From Achromobacter sp. MFA1 R4 (GTDB taxonomy: Bacteria; Pseudomonadota; Gammaproteobacteria; Burkholderiales; Burkholderiaceae_B), in assembly GCF_900156745.1 (NCBI RefSeq), contig NZ_LT707065.1, positions 2,728,001 through 2,792,000 of the forward strand: 64,000 bases of DNA, given 5' to 3'. A program made the position numbers and the translations under genes. This document shows positions 1 to 8,075 of the stretch, in pieces; within the stretch, counting starts at the first letter, position 1, and each line of letters begins with the position of its first letter. Below the pieces are notes generated by a model. It was not told the origin of the DNA. It ran no database searches and worked only from the letters and a program-made list of their open reading frames with translations.

Positions 1-3000
1 TGACCTGTCGCTGGCCGCCGAACTGGTAGGTGACCCCGTCGAACGAGAAGCCCGACACGCCGTTGCCGCTGTCCTGGTTGGTGTTGATGCCAGAGATCTG
101 GCCCCACAGGCAGTCCTGTTCGCCGGTCAGCGCATCGACGCCCTGGAATGCCGGGCACGACATCATGCCGCCGGCAAAGCGCGCCATGCCCACCTGCATC
201 TGGGCCGCGGGGGCGACGGCGACGCCGGGCGACAAATCCGACAACTGGCCGGAATAGGCTGACGCGCTCTGGCGCGATGCCATGTCCAGTGCTGCGAACA
301 AGGTTGCCATGGCGCTGTTGCCGCCCAGGTCCCATGCGCGTTGCATATGGTTGGCCACCGAGCGCGGGTTGGACGACAGGTTCATCGACGGCGAGGCGAA
401 GTTTGCGTTGGCTGCGCGGATGCGGACGTTCCGGTCGGCAAGCGTGGCCTCGTAGTCGATCACGGGGCTGTCGAAAGCGCGCGGCGTGCCCTGGATGTCG
501 CCCGCCAGCGTGGCGACCGTGACTTCATGGTTGGGCAGCAGGGTGATGGGGCGTGCGTTGATCTGGCCATCCAGGCGTGTGTCGCCTTGCACGATCATGC
601 GGGGCGCTTGCAGCTTATCGAAGTCCACGTCGGCCAGCAGAAAGCCGCTGGACTGCAGATCGAAGTGGCCGCTGACGGTGAGCGTGTCGAACGCGCCCGG
701 CGTGCCGATGACCACTGCGCCGGCGTTGTTGATGTTGGCCTGATACTGCGTGGCATGGCTCAGTGTGCCGCTGGCGGCGTTATCGACGTCGCACGCAACG
801 CCGCCGGCGCCGTTGTCGCATTCGATGTTGCCGAATACCGTGCCGGCGTTGCGGACGGTCAGGCGGCCGCCCGTGGCGATGCTGGCAACGCGCGCGTTGT
901 CGCCGTATTGGTTCAGGGTGGCGCCATCGTAGCGGATGGCCGCATTGCCGGTGGCCCCGCCGGCCGTCGAGATGACGCCGAATTCATTGATGGTCAGGCT
1001 GTTCTGGTTGTCGCCGACGATCCATACGCCATAGGCATTGGATCCCGAACCCCCCGTCACCGTGCCATTGACAGTGACCGATACCTGGCCCGCGCCTTGC
1101 GGCCCGGCGCTCTGCGCGAATATGCCGGTCGAGCCGCTGCCGGTAGCGGCTATCGTGCCATTCTGCGTCACCGTGACCGTGCTGCCGACGCCCGTGCCGT
1201 CGCTGGCGCTGGTGCTGCCGGCAAAGCCGCCGCTGGCATCGCCCCCCAGCCCGCCGCCACCGCCGATGGATTGCGCCACCACGCCGAAGGCATTGGCCCC
1301 GCTGGTGGAGATCGTGCCGTTGGTGGTGACGTTGACCACGCCGCCGCTGCCATTGCTGCTGGTCTCGTTGCCGCCCGAGGCGGACCAACCGGAAGTCCCC
1401 AGCTGAATGCCTCGTGAGGTATCCCCAGCAATGCCGCCGCCGCCGCCGATGGACTGCGCCACGATCGCGTGGGACCCCGCGCCGGTCGTGCCGATGTGGC
1501 TTTCGCTGTCGTTGATGTTGACGGTGACCGCTTCTCCGTCACCGGCCGCGCCGCCGCGCCCGCCCAGCAGGACGCTGGTCAGGTTGTCGGCGTCGCCAGC
1601 GCCGCCCACGCCACCGCCGCCGCCGATCGACTGCGCCAGCACGCCATAGGCGCGGTCGCCAGCGGTATTGGCGCTGATGCCCAGGGTCGCGTTGACGGTT
1701 CCGCCATGGCCGGACGCCCCCGCGGTGCCCCCGACCGACAGGGACACGGCATGGCTGCCGTCTTCCAGGTCTTCCGAATCGCTGTTGCCTGCGCCGCCGG
1801 TGCCGCCGCCGCCGCCAATCGATTGCATGGCCAGTGCGGGCGCTTCGTCGCCCGTCGTCGATACGTTCAGCCAGCCATCCAGTTGCGAGGGCTGGATATT
1901 GCCGCCATTGCCGCTGGCCCCGCCTGAGCCGCCGAACGCACCGCCTATCGTGATGTCGCCCTTGGCCTGATCGGAGCCATCGCCCCCCTGGCCGCCGCCG
2001 CCACCGATGGATTGCAGCAACATGCCGTAGGCCTGGTAGCCTGCCGTCGCGATGCTGTTGCCATGCGAGTTGGGCAGGTAGTAGTTCACCGTTCCCCCGT
2101 CGCCTGCCGCGCCGCCGCGGCCTCCGACGCCCAGCGTGATGTTGGCCTGGACATCGCTGCCCGAGGCGCTCGATGAGCCGCCGGTGCCGCCGCCGCCGCC
2201 GATCGACTGGGCCACGATGCCGTCGGCCCAGTCGCCGCTGGTCTGGATCTTGCCGCCGAAACTCAGGTCGACTTCGCCGCCATTGCCGCCCGTTCCGCCC
2301 GATGCGCCCACGCCAACCGTGAATGCATAGCTGTGGCCTTCGTCACTGCCGGACGATTCGCCGTCGTCGGACTCGCCCAGGCGTTCCAGAATGGGATTGG
2401 ACGAGGCGTCCGCGCCCACCGACCCGCCCAATCCGCCGCCGCCGCCAACGGACTGCAGCAACATGCCGTCGGCATCGCCGCCTTCTGTGCGAATCGCGCC
2501 GTTCATGACCGCCGTCACTTTGCTGCCCACCGCACCCGACCCGCCCGTGGCGCCCAGGTTGATCTGCACTTTTGCATCTGCGTCGGCCGGGTCGTCCCCG
2601 GCATCCTCGCCGCCCGATCGGCCGGCCGACAGGCCGATGGTGCCACCCTGCGATACCCCGCCGCCGCCGCCGATGGACTGTGCGACGACGCCGCGCGATC
2701 CGGATCCCAGGGTGCGGATCACAAAGTTCGGGTTGACCGTCACATCCACTGCGCCGCCCTGGCCGCCGCCACCGCCCGAGCCGCCCAGCGACATGGTCAG
2801 GTCCACATTGGTCATGCCGCCATTCGAGAAGGCGTTGCTGCTGCCTACGCCGCCATTGCCGCCGCCGCCCCCGATGGATTGCGCCACCACGCCATTGGCG
2901 TAGTGACCATACGTGATGAGGGTCGATTGCAGCGACGGGTTGGAAGGAGGCGGCAGCGTAAGCGAGGAGGGCATGGTCGCCGCGGCGCTGTTGGCGTCTC

Positions 3001-6000
3001 CCAGGCTGACGCTGACCGCGCCGCCGGATCCGCCGCCCGCGCCGGTCCCGCCCAGGGCCATGCCGACCGTGGCCGAGATGGAGTCGCCGTCGCCCAGCGT
3101 GGCCGCCAGCGAGGACGAATCGCCGCCATTGCCGCCGCCGCCGCCAATGGACTGCGCCACCACGGCATGCGAGCCGTCGCCGAGGGTGGCCACCGACGAC
3201 TTCTCGTTCAGCACGACCTGCGTCACGCAGCCGCTGTTGTCGGACCTGCATGCGTTGCTGCCGGTGCCGCCGCTGCCGCCGACGGTGGCCTCGAGATTCA
3301 GGGCTACCGACGATCCTTCTCCCGTGGGCACGGCCAGCACCAGATCCTTGGCGCTCACACTGCCGCCGTTGCCGCCGCCACCGCCGATGGTCTGCGCCAG
3401 CACGCCGAACGAATCATTCGGGGCATAGGTGGCGGCGTCGATGCTGGCGCTGTCGTAGGCCATGCCGGTGCCGATGTAGGAATTGCTCAACGTGATGGTC
3501 GTCGAATTGCCGCCGCCTCCGCCGCCGCCGCTGCCGCCCATCACCAGCGCGGCATTGACCCCCAGGGTGGCATCGGCATAGCTGGAGTCCCCGCCGTTGC
3601 CGCCGCCGCCGCCAATGGACTGCGCCAGTACGCCGATGGCATGCGCGCCGGCCGTGCTGACTTGCAGGTCGTGGTAGTTGACGTCGACCGTGCCGGCGTC
3701 GCTTCCTTTGCTGCCGCTGCCGCCCAGTTGCAGGGCGGCGACAGAGGCGAAGCTGACATTCTTGACGCTGCCGCCATTGCCGCCGCCGCCCCCGATGCTT
3801 TGCGCCACCAGACCGGACGCGTAGTCGCCCTGGCTCATGATGCTGGCGGCATTGGATGAGCTCCAGCCGTCGCAAGCGCCGTTGTTGGTCAGGCACACCG
3901 AACCGCCGTCTCCGCCACCGCTGCCGATGCCGCCGATCGCCACGGAAACGCCCACGGACGCGGTGAACGTGTCTCCGCCATTGCCGCCGCCGCCGCCAAT
4001 CGACTGTGCCAGCACGCCCAGGCCGAAATTGCCCGAAGTTCGGATCGTGCCCAGATCGCGCACGTTGACGCTGCCGCCGGTGCCGCCGCCCGCGCCGCTG
4101 CCGCCGACGCCAAGCACGCCGATGCTGTCGCCGCCACTGCCGCCGCCACCGCCGATGGACTGCGCCACGATGCCGATGGCCGCATTGCTTGCCGTGGTGA
4201 TGACGCCGGTATTGGTGACGACGACGCTGCCGCCCGCGGATCCGGTGGCGCCCGCCGAGTCGCCCCCTACGCTGAGCAGACCCGTCGCGCTACCCGACGC
4301 CCCGCCGCCGCCGCCGATGGATTGCGCCACCATGCCGTGCGAGTTGTAGCCCGACGTGGTGATCGAGCCGTCATTGGTCATGGTCACCGTGCCGGCCGTG
4401 CCGCCGCCGGCCCCGTCGCCGCCCAGCGCCACCAGGCTCGACGTGTCCGCGCCGCCCGCGCCGCCGCTGCCGGCAATGGATTGCCCCAGCACGCCGTAAG
4501 CGTGATCGCCTGTCGTTGTGATGGCGCCCGCGGTGGTGGCCGTGACGGAGGCCGCGTCGCCACCGTTGCCGCCGTTCCCGCCCTGGCCCCCCAGCACGGA
4601 CACGAAGTCGCTGCCCGTGCCACCGCCGCCGCCGATGGACTGGGCGATGATGCCCGAGGAATACATGCCTGACGTCGAGATGACGCTGCTGCCTTGCGTG
4701 GTCAAGCTAACCGTGCCGGCGTCACCGCCGAATCCGCCGCCGCCGCCTTGTCCGGCCAGGGCCGATCCATTGCCGCCGTCTCCGCCCTGGCCGCCCAGGC
4801 TTTGCGCGGCAATCGCGGGCAGGCTGTCGCCGCGGGTGGTCACGCTGGCGCCGGAGTACAGGTTTACCGTCACGGCGCCGCCTTTGCCGCCGTTGCCGCC
4901 CGAGTGGTCTTTGGTGGGGCCCTTGCCGCCCTTGCCGCCCACGGCCCGCGCGGCAATGCCCGCGCCTTCGACCGCCACGCTGGCGTTGGAGCCGGCTACG
5001 TCCACCAGCACGCTGCCGTAGGCGTCCACGGTAACCTTCTGGGTCCACGTGTCGCCATCGCCGCCGCCGTTGCCGCCATTGTCACTGTTGTCGGGGTCAT
5101 TGGGGTTCGCGCTGACGCCGGCGCCGCCAACGCTTTCCGCGTTGATGCCGAAGATCTTGCTGCCCTGGTCCACCTGCCAATAACTGCTGGTCGTGCCGTG
5201 ATGGGTCACCTGCACGGTTCCGCCGGTGCCGGCGTTGCCGTTGTAGTCGCCTCCGGTCGCGCCGATGGAACGTGCGGAAAGCGCCGCGCCGTTGCCGTAG
5301 GTCTTGAGACGCGAGTCGCTGCTGCCCAGATTGACGGTGCCACTGTCGGTGATGGTGACGGTGCTGGCATTGCCGCCGTCTCCACCGACCTGGTCGCCGT
5401 AGTTCAAGGTGGGGTCGTTCTGATCGCCGCCCATGCCGCCCACGGCCACGGCGTTGATGCCGTACAGGCCCCGCGCATCCGCGATGGGTACCGTGCCGTA
5501 CACGGTGAGCACGCCGGAGTTCGTCACCGACACCGCCTCTCCCAAACCGCCGTGACCGCCGTTTGAATCGTTGTTGTCGTTGTACTGGTCGCCCAAGCCC
5601 CCCTGGGACATTGCGGTGATCAGGCTGTTGAAAGAACCCTTGCCTGTGCCGCTGAGCGTGATGTTGGCGCTATTCCAGACGATGATCTGGCCACTGTTGC
5701 CCGCCGTGCCTTCGTCGATGCCCTGGCCGCCGACCGATACCCCCGTCACGACACCTTGTTTGAACTCTTCATCGAAGATGGGGTACTGCCACACTTGCGT
5801 GGCGGAATCGACGCCGAAGTTGCCCGCCGCGGTAATCGAGACGGTCGGTCCGCTGTCGCCGTCCTTTTCGCCGCTCTTATCCTCGCCCGCGTCGCCTTCG
5901 CACACCGAATAGGCGTAGCCGTAATTGCCAGCGGGAATGTTCTGGGTCGGATTGCCCAGGCATTGATAGCCGGCCTGAGCGCCACCGGGCAGACCCAGCG

Positions 6001-6097
6001 CACAAGCCCCCAGCGCAGACAGGATTGCAAGCCTCAAACTACCCTGTTGGGAAAGCATGCCGGGCGTGGCGCGTCGTCGCGCGGGAGTCTGGGTCAT
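1..6097 (-). CDS. Giant autotransporter adhesin (type Va), C-terminal barrel cut by window edge
   Basis: The frame starts at an ATG at 6095-6097 and I read it open to base 1, so at least 2032 codons are present. I checked the frame at several repeats and at many potential stop positions, not at every codon. A signal peptide is visible (LAILSALGACALGLPGGAQA, cleavage near residue 42). The passenger contains about nineteen copies of an AQSIGGGGG motif spaced roughly 140-250 bp apart between 4.8 and 1.25 kb, each ending a Gly/Asn-rich beta-strand unit, as in very large autotransporter adhesins. The last visible part is a passenger-to-barrel linker followed by CLWGQISG and FSFDGVTYQFGGQ, typical of the start of an autotransporter beta-barrel. 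The remaining barrel and the stop lie outside the window. The likely role is a surface-displayed adhesin. The ribosome site is weak (GAGCGAG about 12 nt upstream). An internal Met at residue 14 is possible but has no better site. Confidence 0.85.
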   Translation of the reverse strand, partial: MTQTPARRRATPGMLSQQGSLRLAILSALGACALGLPGGAQAGYQCLGNPTQNIPAGNYGYAYSVCEGDAGEDKSGEKDGDSGPTVSITAAGNFGVDSATQVWQYPIFDEEFKQGVVTGVSVGGQGIDEGTAGNSGQIIVWNSANITLSGTGKGSFNSLITAMSQGGLGDQYNDNNDSNGGHGGLGEAVSVTNSGVLTVYGTVPIADARGLYGINAVAVGGMGGDQNDPTLNYGDQVGGDGGNASTVTITDSGTVNLGSSDSRLKTYGNGAALSARSIGATGGDYNGNAGTGGTVQVTHHGTTSSYWQVDQGSKIFGINAESVGGAGVSANPNDPDNSDNGGNGGGDGDTWTQKVTVDAYGSVLVDVAGSNASVAVEGAGIAARAVGGKGGKGPTKDHSGGNGGKGGAVTVNLYSGASVTTRGDSLPAIAAQSLGGQGGDGGNGSALAGQGGGGGFGGDAGTVSLTTQGSSVISTSGMYSSGIIAQSIGGGGGTGSDFVSVLGGQGGNGGNGGDAASVTATTAGAITTTGDHAYGVLGQSIAGSGGAGGADTSSLVALGGDGAGGGTAGTVTMTNDGSITTSGYNSHGMVAQSIGGGGGASGSATGLLSVGGDSAGATGSAGGSVVVTNTGVITTASNAAIGIVAQSIGGGGGSGGDSIGVLGVGGSGAGGGTGGSVNVRDLGTIRTSGNFGLGVLAQSIGGGGGNGGDTFTASVGVSVAIGGIGSGGGDGGSVCLTNNGACDGWSSSNAASIMSQGDYASGLVAQSIGGGGGNGGSVKNVSFASVAALQLGGSGSKGSDAGTVDVNYHDLQVSTAGAHAIGVLAQSIGGGGGNGGDSSYADATLGVNAALVMGGSGGGGGGGNSTTITLSNSYIGTGMAYDSASIDAATYAPNDSFGVLAQTIGGGGGNGGSVSAKDLVLAVPTGEGSSVALNLEATVGGSGGTGSNACRSDNSGCVTQVVLNEKSSVATLGDGSHAVVAQSIGGGGGNGGDSSSLAATLGDGDSISATVGMALGGTGAGGGSGGAVSVSLGDANSAAATMPSSLTLPPPSNPSLQSTLITYGHYANGVVAQSIGGGGGNGGVGSSNAFSNGGMTNVDLTMSLGGSGGGGGQGGAVDVTVNPNFVIRTLGSGSRGVVAQSIGGGGGVSQGGTIGLSAGRSGGEDAGDDPADADAKVQINLGATGGSGAVGSKVTAVMNGAIRTEGGDADGMLLQSVGGGGGLGGSVGADASSNPILERLGESDDGESSGSDEGHSYAFTVGVGASGGTGGNGGEVDLSFGGKIQTSGDWADGIVAQSIGGGGGTGGSSSASGSDVQANITLGVGGRGGAAGDGGTVNYYLPNSHGNSIATAGYQAYGMLLQSIGGGGGQGGDGSDQAKGDITIGGAFGGSGGASGNGGNIQPSQLDGWLNVSTTGDEAPALAMQSIGGGGGTGGAGNSDSEDLEDGSHAVSLSVGGTAGASGHGGTVNATLGISANTAGDRAYGVLAQSIGGGGGVGGAGDADNLTSVLLGGRGGAAGDGEAVTVNINDSESHIGTTGAGSHAIVAQSIGGGGGIAGDTSRGIQLGTSGWSASGGNETSSNGSGGVVNVTTNGTISTSGANAFGVVAQSIGGGGGLGGDASGGFAGSTSASDGTGVGSTVTVTQNGTIAATGSGSTGIFAQSAGPQGAGQVSVTVNGTVTGGSGSNAYGVWIVGDNQNSLTINEFGVISTAGGATGNAAIRYDGATLNQYGDNARVASIATGGRLTVRNAGTVFGNIECDNGAGGVACDVDNAASGTLSHATQYQANINNAGAVVIGTPGAFDTLTVSGHFDLQSSGFLLADVDFDKLQAPRMIVQGDTRLDGQINARPITLLPNHEVTVATLAGDIQGTPRAFDSPVIDYEATLADRNVRIRAANANFASPSMNLSSNPRSVANHMQRAWDLGGNSAMATLFAALDMASRQSASAYSGQLSDLSPGVAVAPAAQMQVGMARFAGGMMSCPAFQGVDALTGEQDCLWGQISGINTNQDSGNGVSGFSFDGVTYQFGGQRQV
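1255..4810 (-). repeat. About 19 AQSIGGGGG-type coding repeats in the autotransporter passenger
   Basis: On the plus strand the repeats show as CCGCCGCCGATGGATTGCG-like words near 1264, 1450, 1627, 1816, 2010, 2200, 2449, 2674, 2874, 3150, 3389, 3617, 3797, 3998, 4153, 4317, 4477, 4636 and 4795. They decode on the minus strand as VAQSIGGGGG with variants LQSIGGGGG, MQSIGGGGG, AQTIGGGGG and GQSIAG. All copies sampled share one reading frame. Spacing varies from about 140 to 250 bp, so these are protein repeats that have diverged, not a recent tandem DNA expansion. Confidence 0.85.
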
Positions 6098-6129
6098 GTT
6101 GCTTGTCTCGCTCTTTTTGTGTCGTCGCG

Positions 6130-6184
6130 CTGTCCAAGGAAGAACAATCCGCGGACAGGGCCATCGAAAGAAAACGATTTTCTT
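6130..6184. promoter_or_regulatory. Inverted repeats between autotransporter start and upstream gene
   Basis: Two inverted repeats lie in the 94-bp gap upstream of the autotransporter. CTGTCC (6130-6135) pairs with GGACAG (6153-6158), and AAGAAAA (6168-6174) pairs with TTTTCTT (6178-6184). The AT-rich one sits just after the stop of the upstream minus-strand gene and could be a weak terminator. The other could be an operator for the autotransporter. No convincing -10/-35 pair was found. Confidence 0.3.
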
Positions 6185-6191
6185 GTTTCAA

Positions 6192-6662
6192 CTAGCAACA
6201 CCCAAGCGGTTTTCGACGAAATGGCGGATTTGATCGACGAGATTGCCCGTTTCGGACTAGTACTGCTTGCTTATGCCACTGGTCGTGGAAGCGGGGGGCG
6301 GAGAAACGGGCAAAGAAGCCGTGCCGGATTTCCGTGCGTTCGATCCGGGCTGCGGGGCCGATGTACACGTCTATGCGGCTGAATGGTTCGGTGATGTGAA
6401 GCACCTCTCTGCTGGCTACGGGAAAGGAGAGCGTGACCCACATGTCAGGGGGCGGGTTCATGGCGGTAGGAATGAATGCCGACTGACCCGGCGATAACTC
6501 GCGCTTCGTAACGCTGAACTCAGTGTCCAAAAAAAAACCGATGGTCTCGTCGGCTTTCGGGGAATAGTGCAACGCCACGATCGGTCTGCAGAGCCACATG
6601 AACAGGAACCAAACCAGGAAACAAACCCAGAGACCGCGACATATCAGTTTCAGACAGCGCAT
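6192..6662 (-). CDS. Membrane-anchored protein, putative immunity partner of the type 44 toxin
   Basis: A 156-residue protein with one N-terminal membrane segment (about residues 9-28, LWVCFLVWFLFMWL) followed by a soluble domain of about 125 residues, so probably an inner-membrane protein with a periplasmic domain. I do not recognise the family. The ATG at 6662 lies 13 bases beyond the stop of the toxin-like gene, so the two are almost certainly co-transcribed. Toxin first, partner immediately after is the usual order for polymorphic toxin and immunity genes; assigning it as the immunity protein rests on that position only. A longer frame reaching 6749 would overlap the toxin gene by over 70 bp and is less likely. 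Base composition is visibly less GC-rich than the flanks. A regulatory or unrelated membrane protein is the alternative. Confidence 0.6.
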   Translation of the reverse strand: MRCLKLICRGLWVCFLVWFLFMWLCRPIVALHYSPKADETIGFFLDTEFSVTKRELSPGQSAFIPTAMNPPPDMWVTLSFPVASREVLHITEPFSRIDVYIGPAARIERTEIRHGFFARFSAPRFHDQWHKQAVLVRNGQSRRSNPPFRRKPLGCC

Positions 6663-6675
6663 CTCGGTAGATTCC

Positions 6676-7437
6676 CTACTTTGCGGCGCAGCGATGCGCC
6701 CGTTTCGCCTGGCGTCCATGCGTGCCCCAAGGCAGCGGTGCTGAATCAATCAGTTGAAGCAGCTTTTCAACAGTCAACGCGTGAGGGGGAGCATTGCGGA
6801 GGAGCTCAGCGCCAAGTCTGATTGAGCGATGATCCTGAATATCGTCAGCGCTGGCGGGCCATGGTCCCAGTTCCGGGTTGTCATGCTGTGGTTGAGCGTT
6901 CCAGCGATTGTGCAGATACTGCGCCAAGCCAGCGCCATTAATCATTTCTAGTGCGCTGAACCCCAGGGCAACCCCGACGTAACCGTAATGGATGTTGGAC
7001 CAAATATCGTAGAAGTATTCATAGTCACGGTACTTGTGCCAACCGCGCTCCAACTCGGTCGGGAATTTTTCCTTCAAAACGCGCTTATGATCCCACGGGC
7101 GCCCCGGCGCGACGCGCTCGGTCCACAGGGCATACGCCGCCGCCTTCTGTCCCGCCGCTATTCCGTAGTAATCGGGCGGCCCACCGATGCGGCCATACCA
7201 AGGCTGTCTGCGCCATTGCTCGAGCCACTCGTCCGGATCGGCCGAATTTGCCGCCGCGATCTTTCGGCCTTCGATGGTGAAGGGGTTGGTCTTCATTTCC
7301 CGGACCATGTACTGCGCAATGGGCACGACGCTATCGGCGTGCTCGCAAACAATGCTTCGTGGACCGTCCGTGCGGCGCGGCGCCGCGCCCGCATCCAGAA
7401 CAAGTTTGCCCGCTTCGATGATTTCCTTTCGCTGCAT
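6676..7437 (-). CDS. Polymorphic toxin type 44 (Ntox44-like) domain protein
   Basis: A 253-residue protein. The central and C-terminal part matches what I know of the bacterial toxin 44 family: MKTNPFTIEGRKIAAANS (about 48-65), GRPWDHK (112-118), WSNIHYGYVG (146-155), GAGLAQ (168-173) and DDIQDHRSIRLG (198-209). Toxin 44 domains are known as C-terminal tips of polymorphic toxins delivered by several secretion routes. Here the domain forms nearly the whole protein, without a signal peptide, PAAR, VgrG or RHS part, so it would need a separate carrier or adaptor. The ATG at 7437 is preferred over one at 7488 because AGGAG lies about 6 nt upstream of it. The gene is less GC-rich than its surroundings, which fits transfer. 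The family call is by pattern recognition; the biochemical activity is not evident from sequence. Confidence 0.65.
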   Translation of the reverse strand: MQRKEIIEAGKLVLDAGAAPRRTDGPRSIVCEHADSVVPIAQYMVREMKTNPFTIEGRKIAAANSADPDEWLEQWRRQPWYGRIGGPPDYYGIAAGQKAAAYALWTERVAPGRPWDHKRVLKEKFPTELERGWHKYRDYEYFYDIWSNIHYGYVGVALGFSALEMINGAGLAQYLHNRWNAQPQHDNPELGPWPASADDIQDHRSIRLGAELLRNAPPHALTVEKLLQLIDSAPLPWGTHGRQAKRAHRCAAK

Positions 7438-7624
7438 GCCTGGCTCCTGTGACCGCCAGAGTCTGCGGAGCGCACGGAAGGCGAACAATCAGCGAAGTCT
7501 GAAATTTGCGGGGGAAGCGTGAGAGGCTGCGTGGGGCGCGACCCAGCGGGTGGTGGAGGCGAAGGATGGCCCGCCGTCCTGACGGTGCGGGACACGCGTC
7601 AGGAGGCGGTGGTCGTGGGCGGCG

Positions 7625-7852
7625 TCAGCCCTTGCGGTTTTCGTAGGACGTATCCAGCACATCGTCCTCGGGGGCGATGATGCCGGGTTCGCCCGGTTCC
7701 GCGATGGCGCGGCCGCGCCGCGGCATGCCGGCGACGACTTTGCTCTGGTCCGGCATCGGCAGTACCTCGGTGCCCTTGCGCGGATCGGCGCTGGGCTTGT
7801 CCGTGTCGGCAGGCTTGGGCGCAAGATTGGGGTCAGGGGCGGTTTTCAACAT
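7625..7852 (-). CDS. Small conserved hypothetical protein (75 aa)
   Basis: A 75-residue Pro-, Asp- and Lys-rich hydrophilic protein with no membrane segment or signal peptide, probably largely disordered. It has a good ribosome site (GGAGGG about 6 nt before the ATG at 7852), which is the main reason to call it real. It is a single gene between the toxin unit, read the same way, and the divergent nadQ-like gene. I do not recognise a function. Confidence 0.55.
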   Translation of the reverse strand: MLKTAPDPNLAPKPADTDKPSADPRKGTEVLPMPDQSKVVAGMPRRGRAIAEPGEPGIIAPEDDVLDTSYENRKG

Positions 7853-7985
7853 GGCGATCCCTCCGTGTGTGGGCGTCCCGGGATGGCGACGCGCCTTGAG
7901 TCCAATTCCATCTTAGGACCAGCGCGCGGTCTCATGGCCGATTGGGTTGTCACGATTGCAAGGGGCTGTTGCAGCACTCCGTCCT

Positions 7986-7991
7986 TATAAT
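7986..7991 (+). promoter_or_regulatory. Perfect -10 hexamer upstream of nadQ-like gene
   Basis: TATAAT occurs 85 bases before the preferred TTG start of the regulator. No -35 at the usual spacing is evident: TTGCAG lies 11 nt and TTGCAA 23 nt upstream. If this -10 is used, a longer reading from an upstream TTG at 7947 cannot be the main product, which supports a start near 8076. Confidence 0.35.
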
Positions 7992-8075
7992 TCCTGGCGC
8001 CGCGCGGCGGCTTTTCGCGGCGGCCTTCTCATTGCGGCTTCCCGCCGCCTTTCCTCTCCAGATCCTGCGCCTACC

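Noticed and set aside
1255..4810. Regularly spaced near-identical words resembling a CRISPR array
   Set aside because: Spacing is uneven (about 140-250 bp), the copies diverge, and they fall in one coding frame as AQSIGGGGG.
30..5566. Many plus-strand open frames of up to 500 codons rich in Ala, Arg and Pro
   Set aside because: They are mirror frames of the Gly-rich autotransporter on the minus strand; their protein sequences are low complexity and lack ribosome sites.
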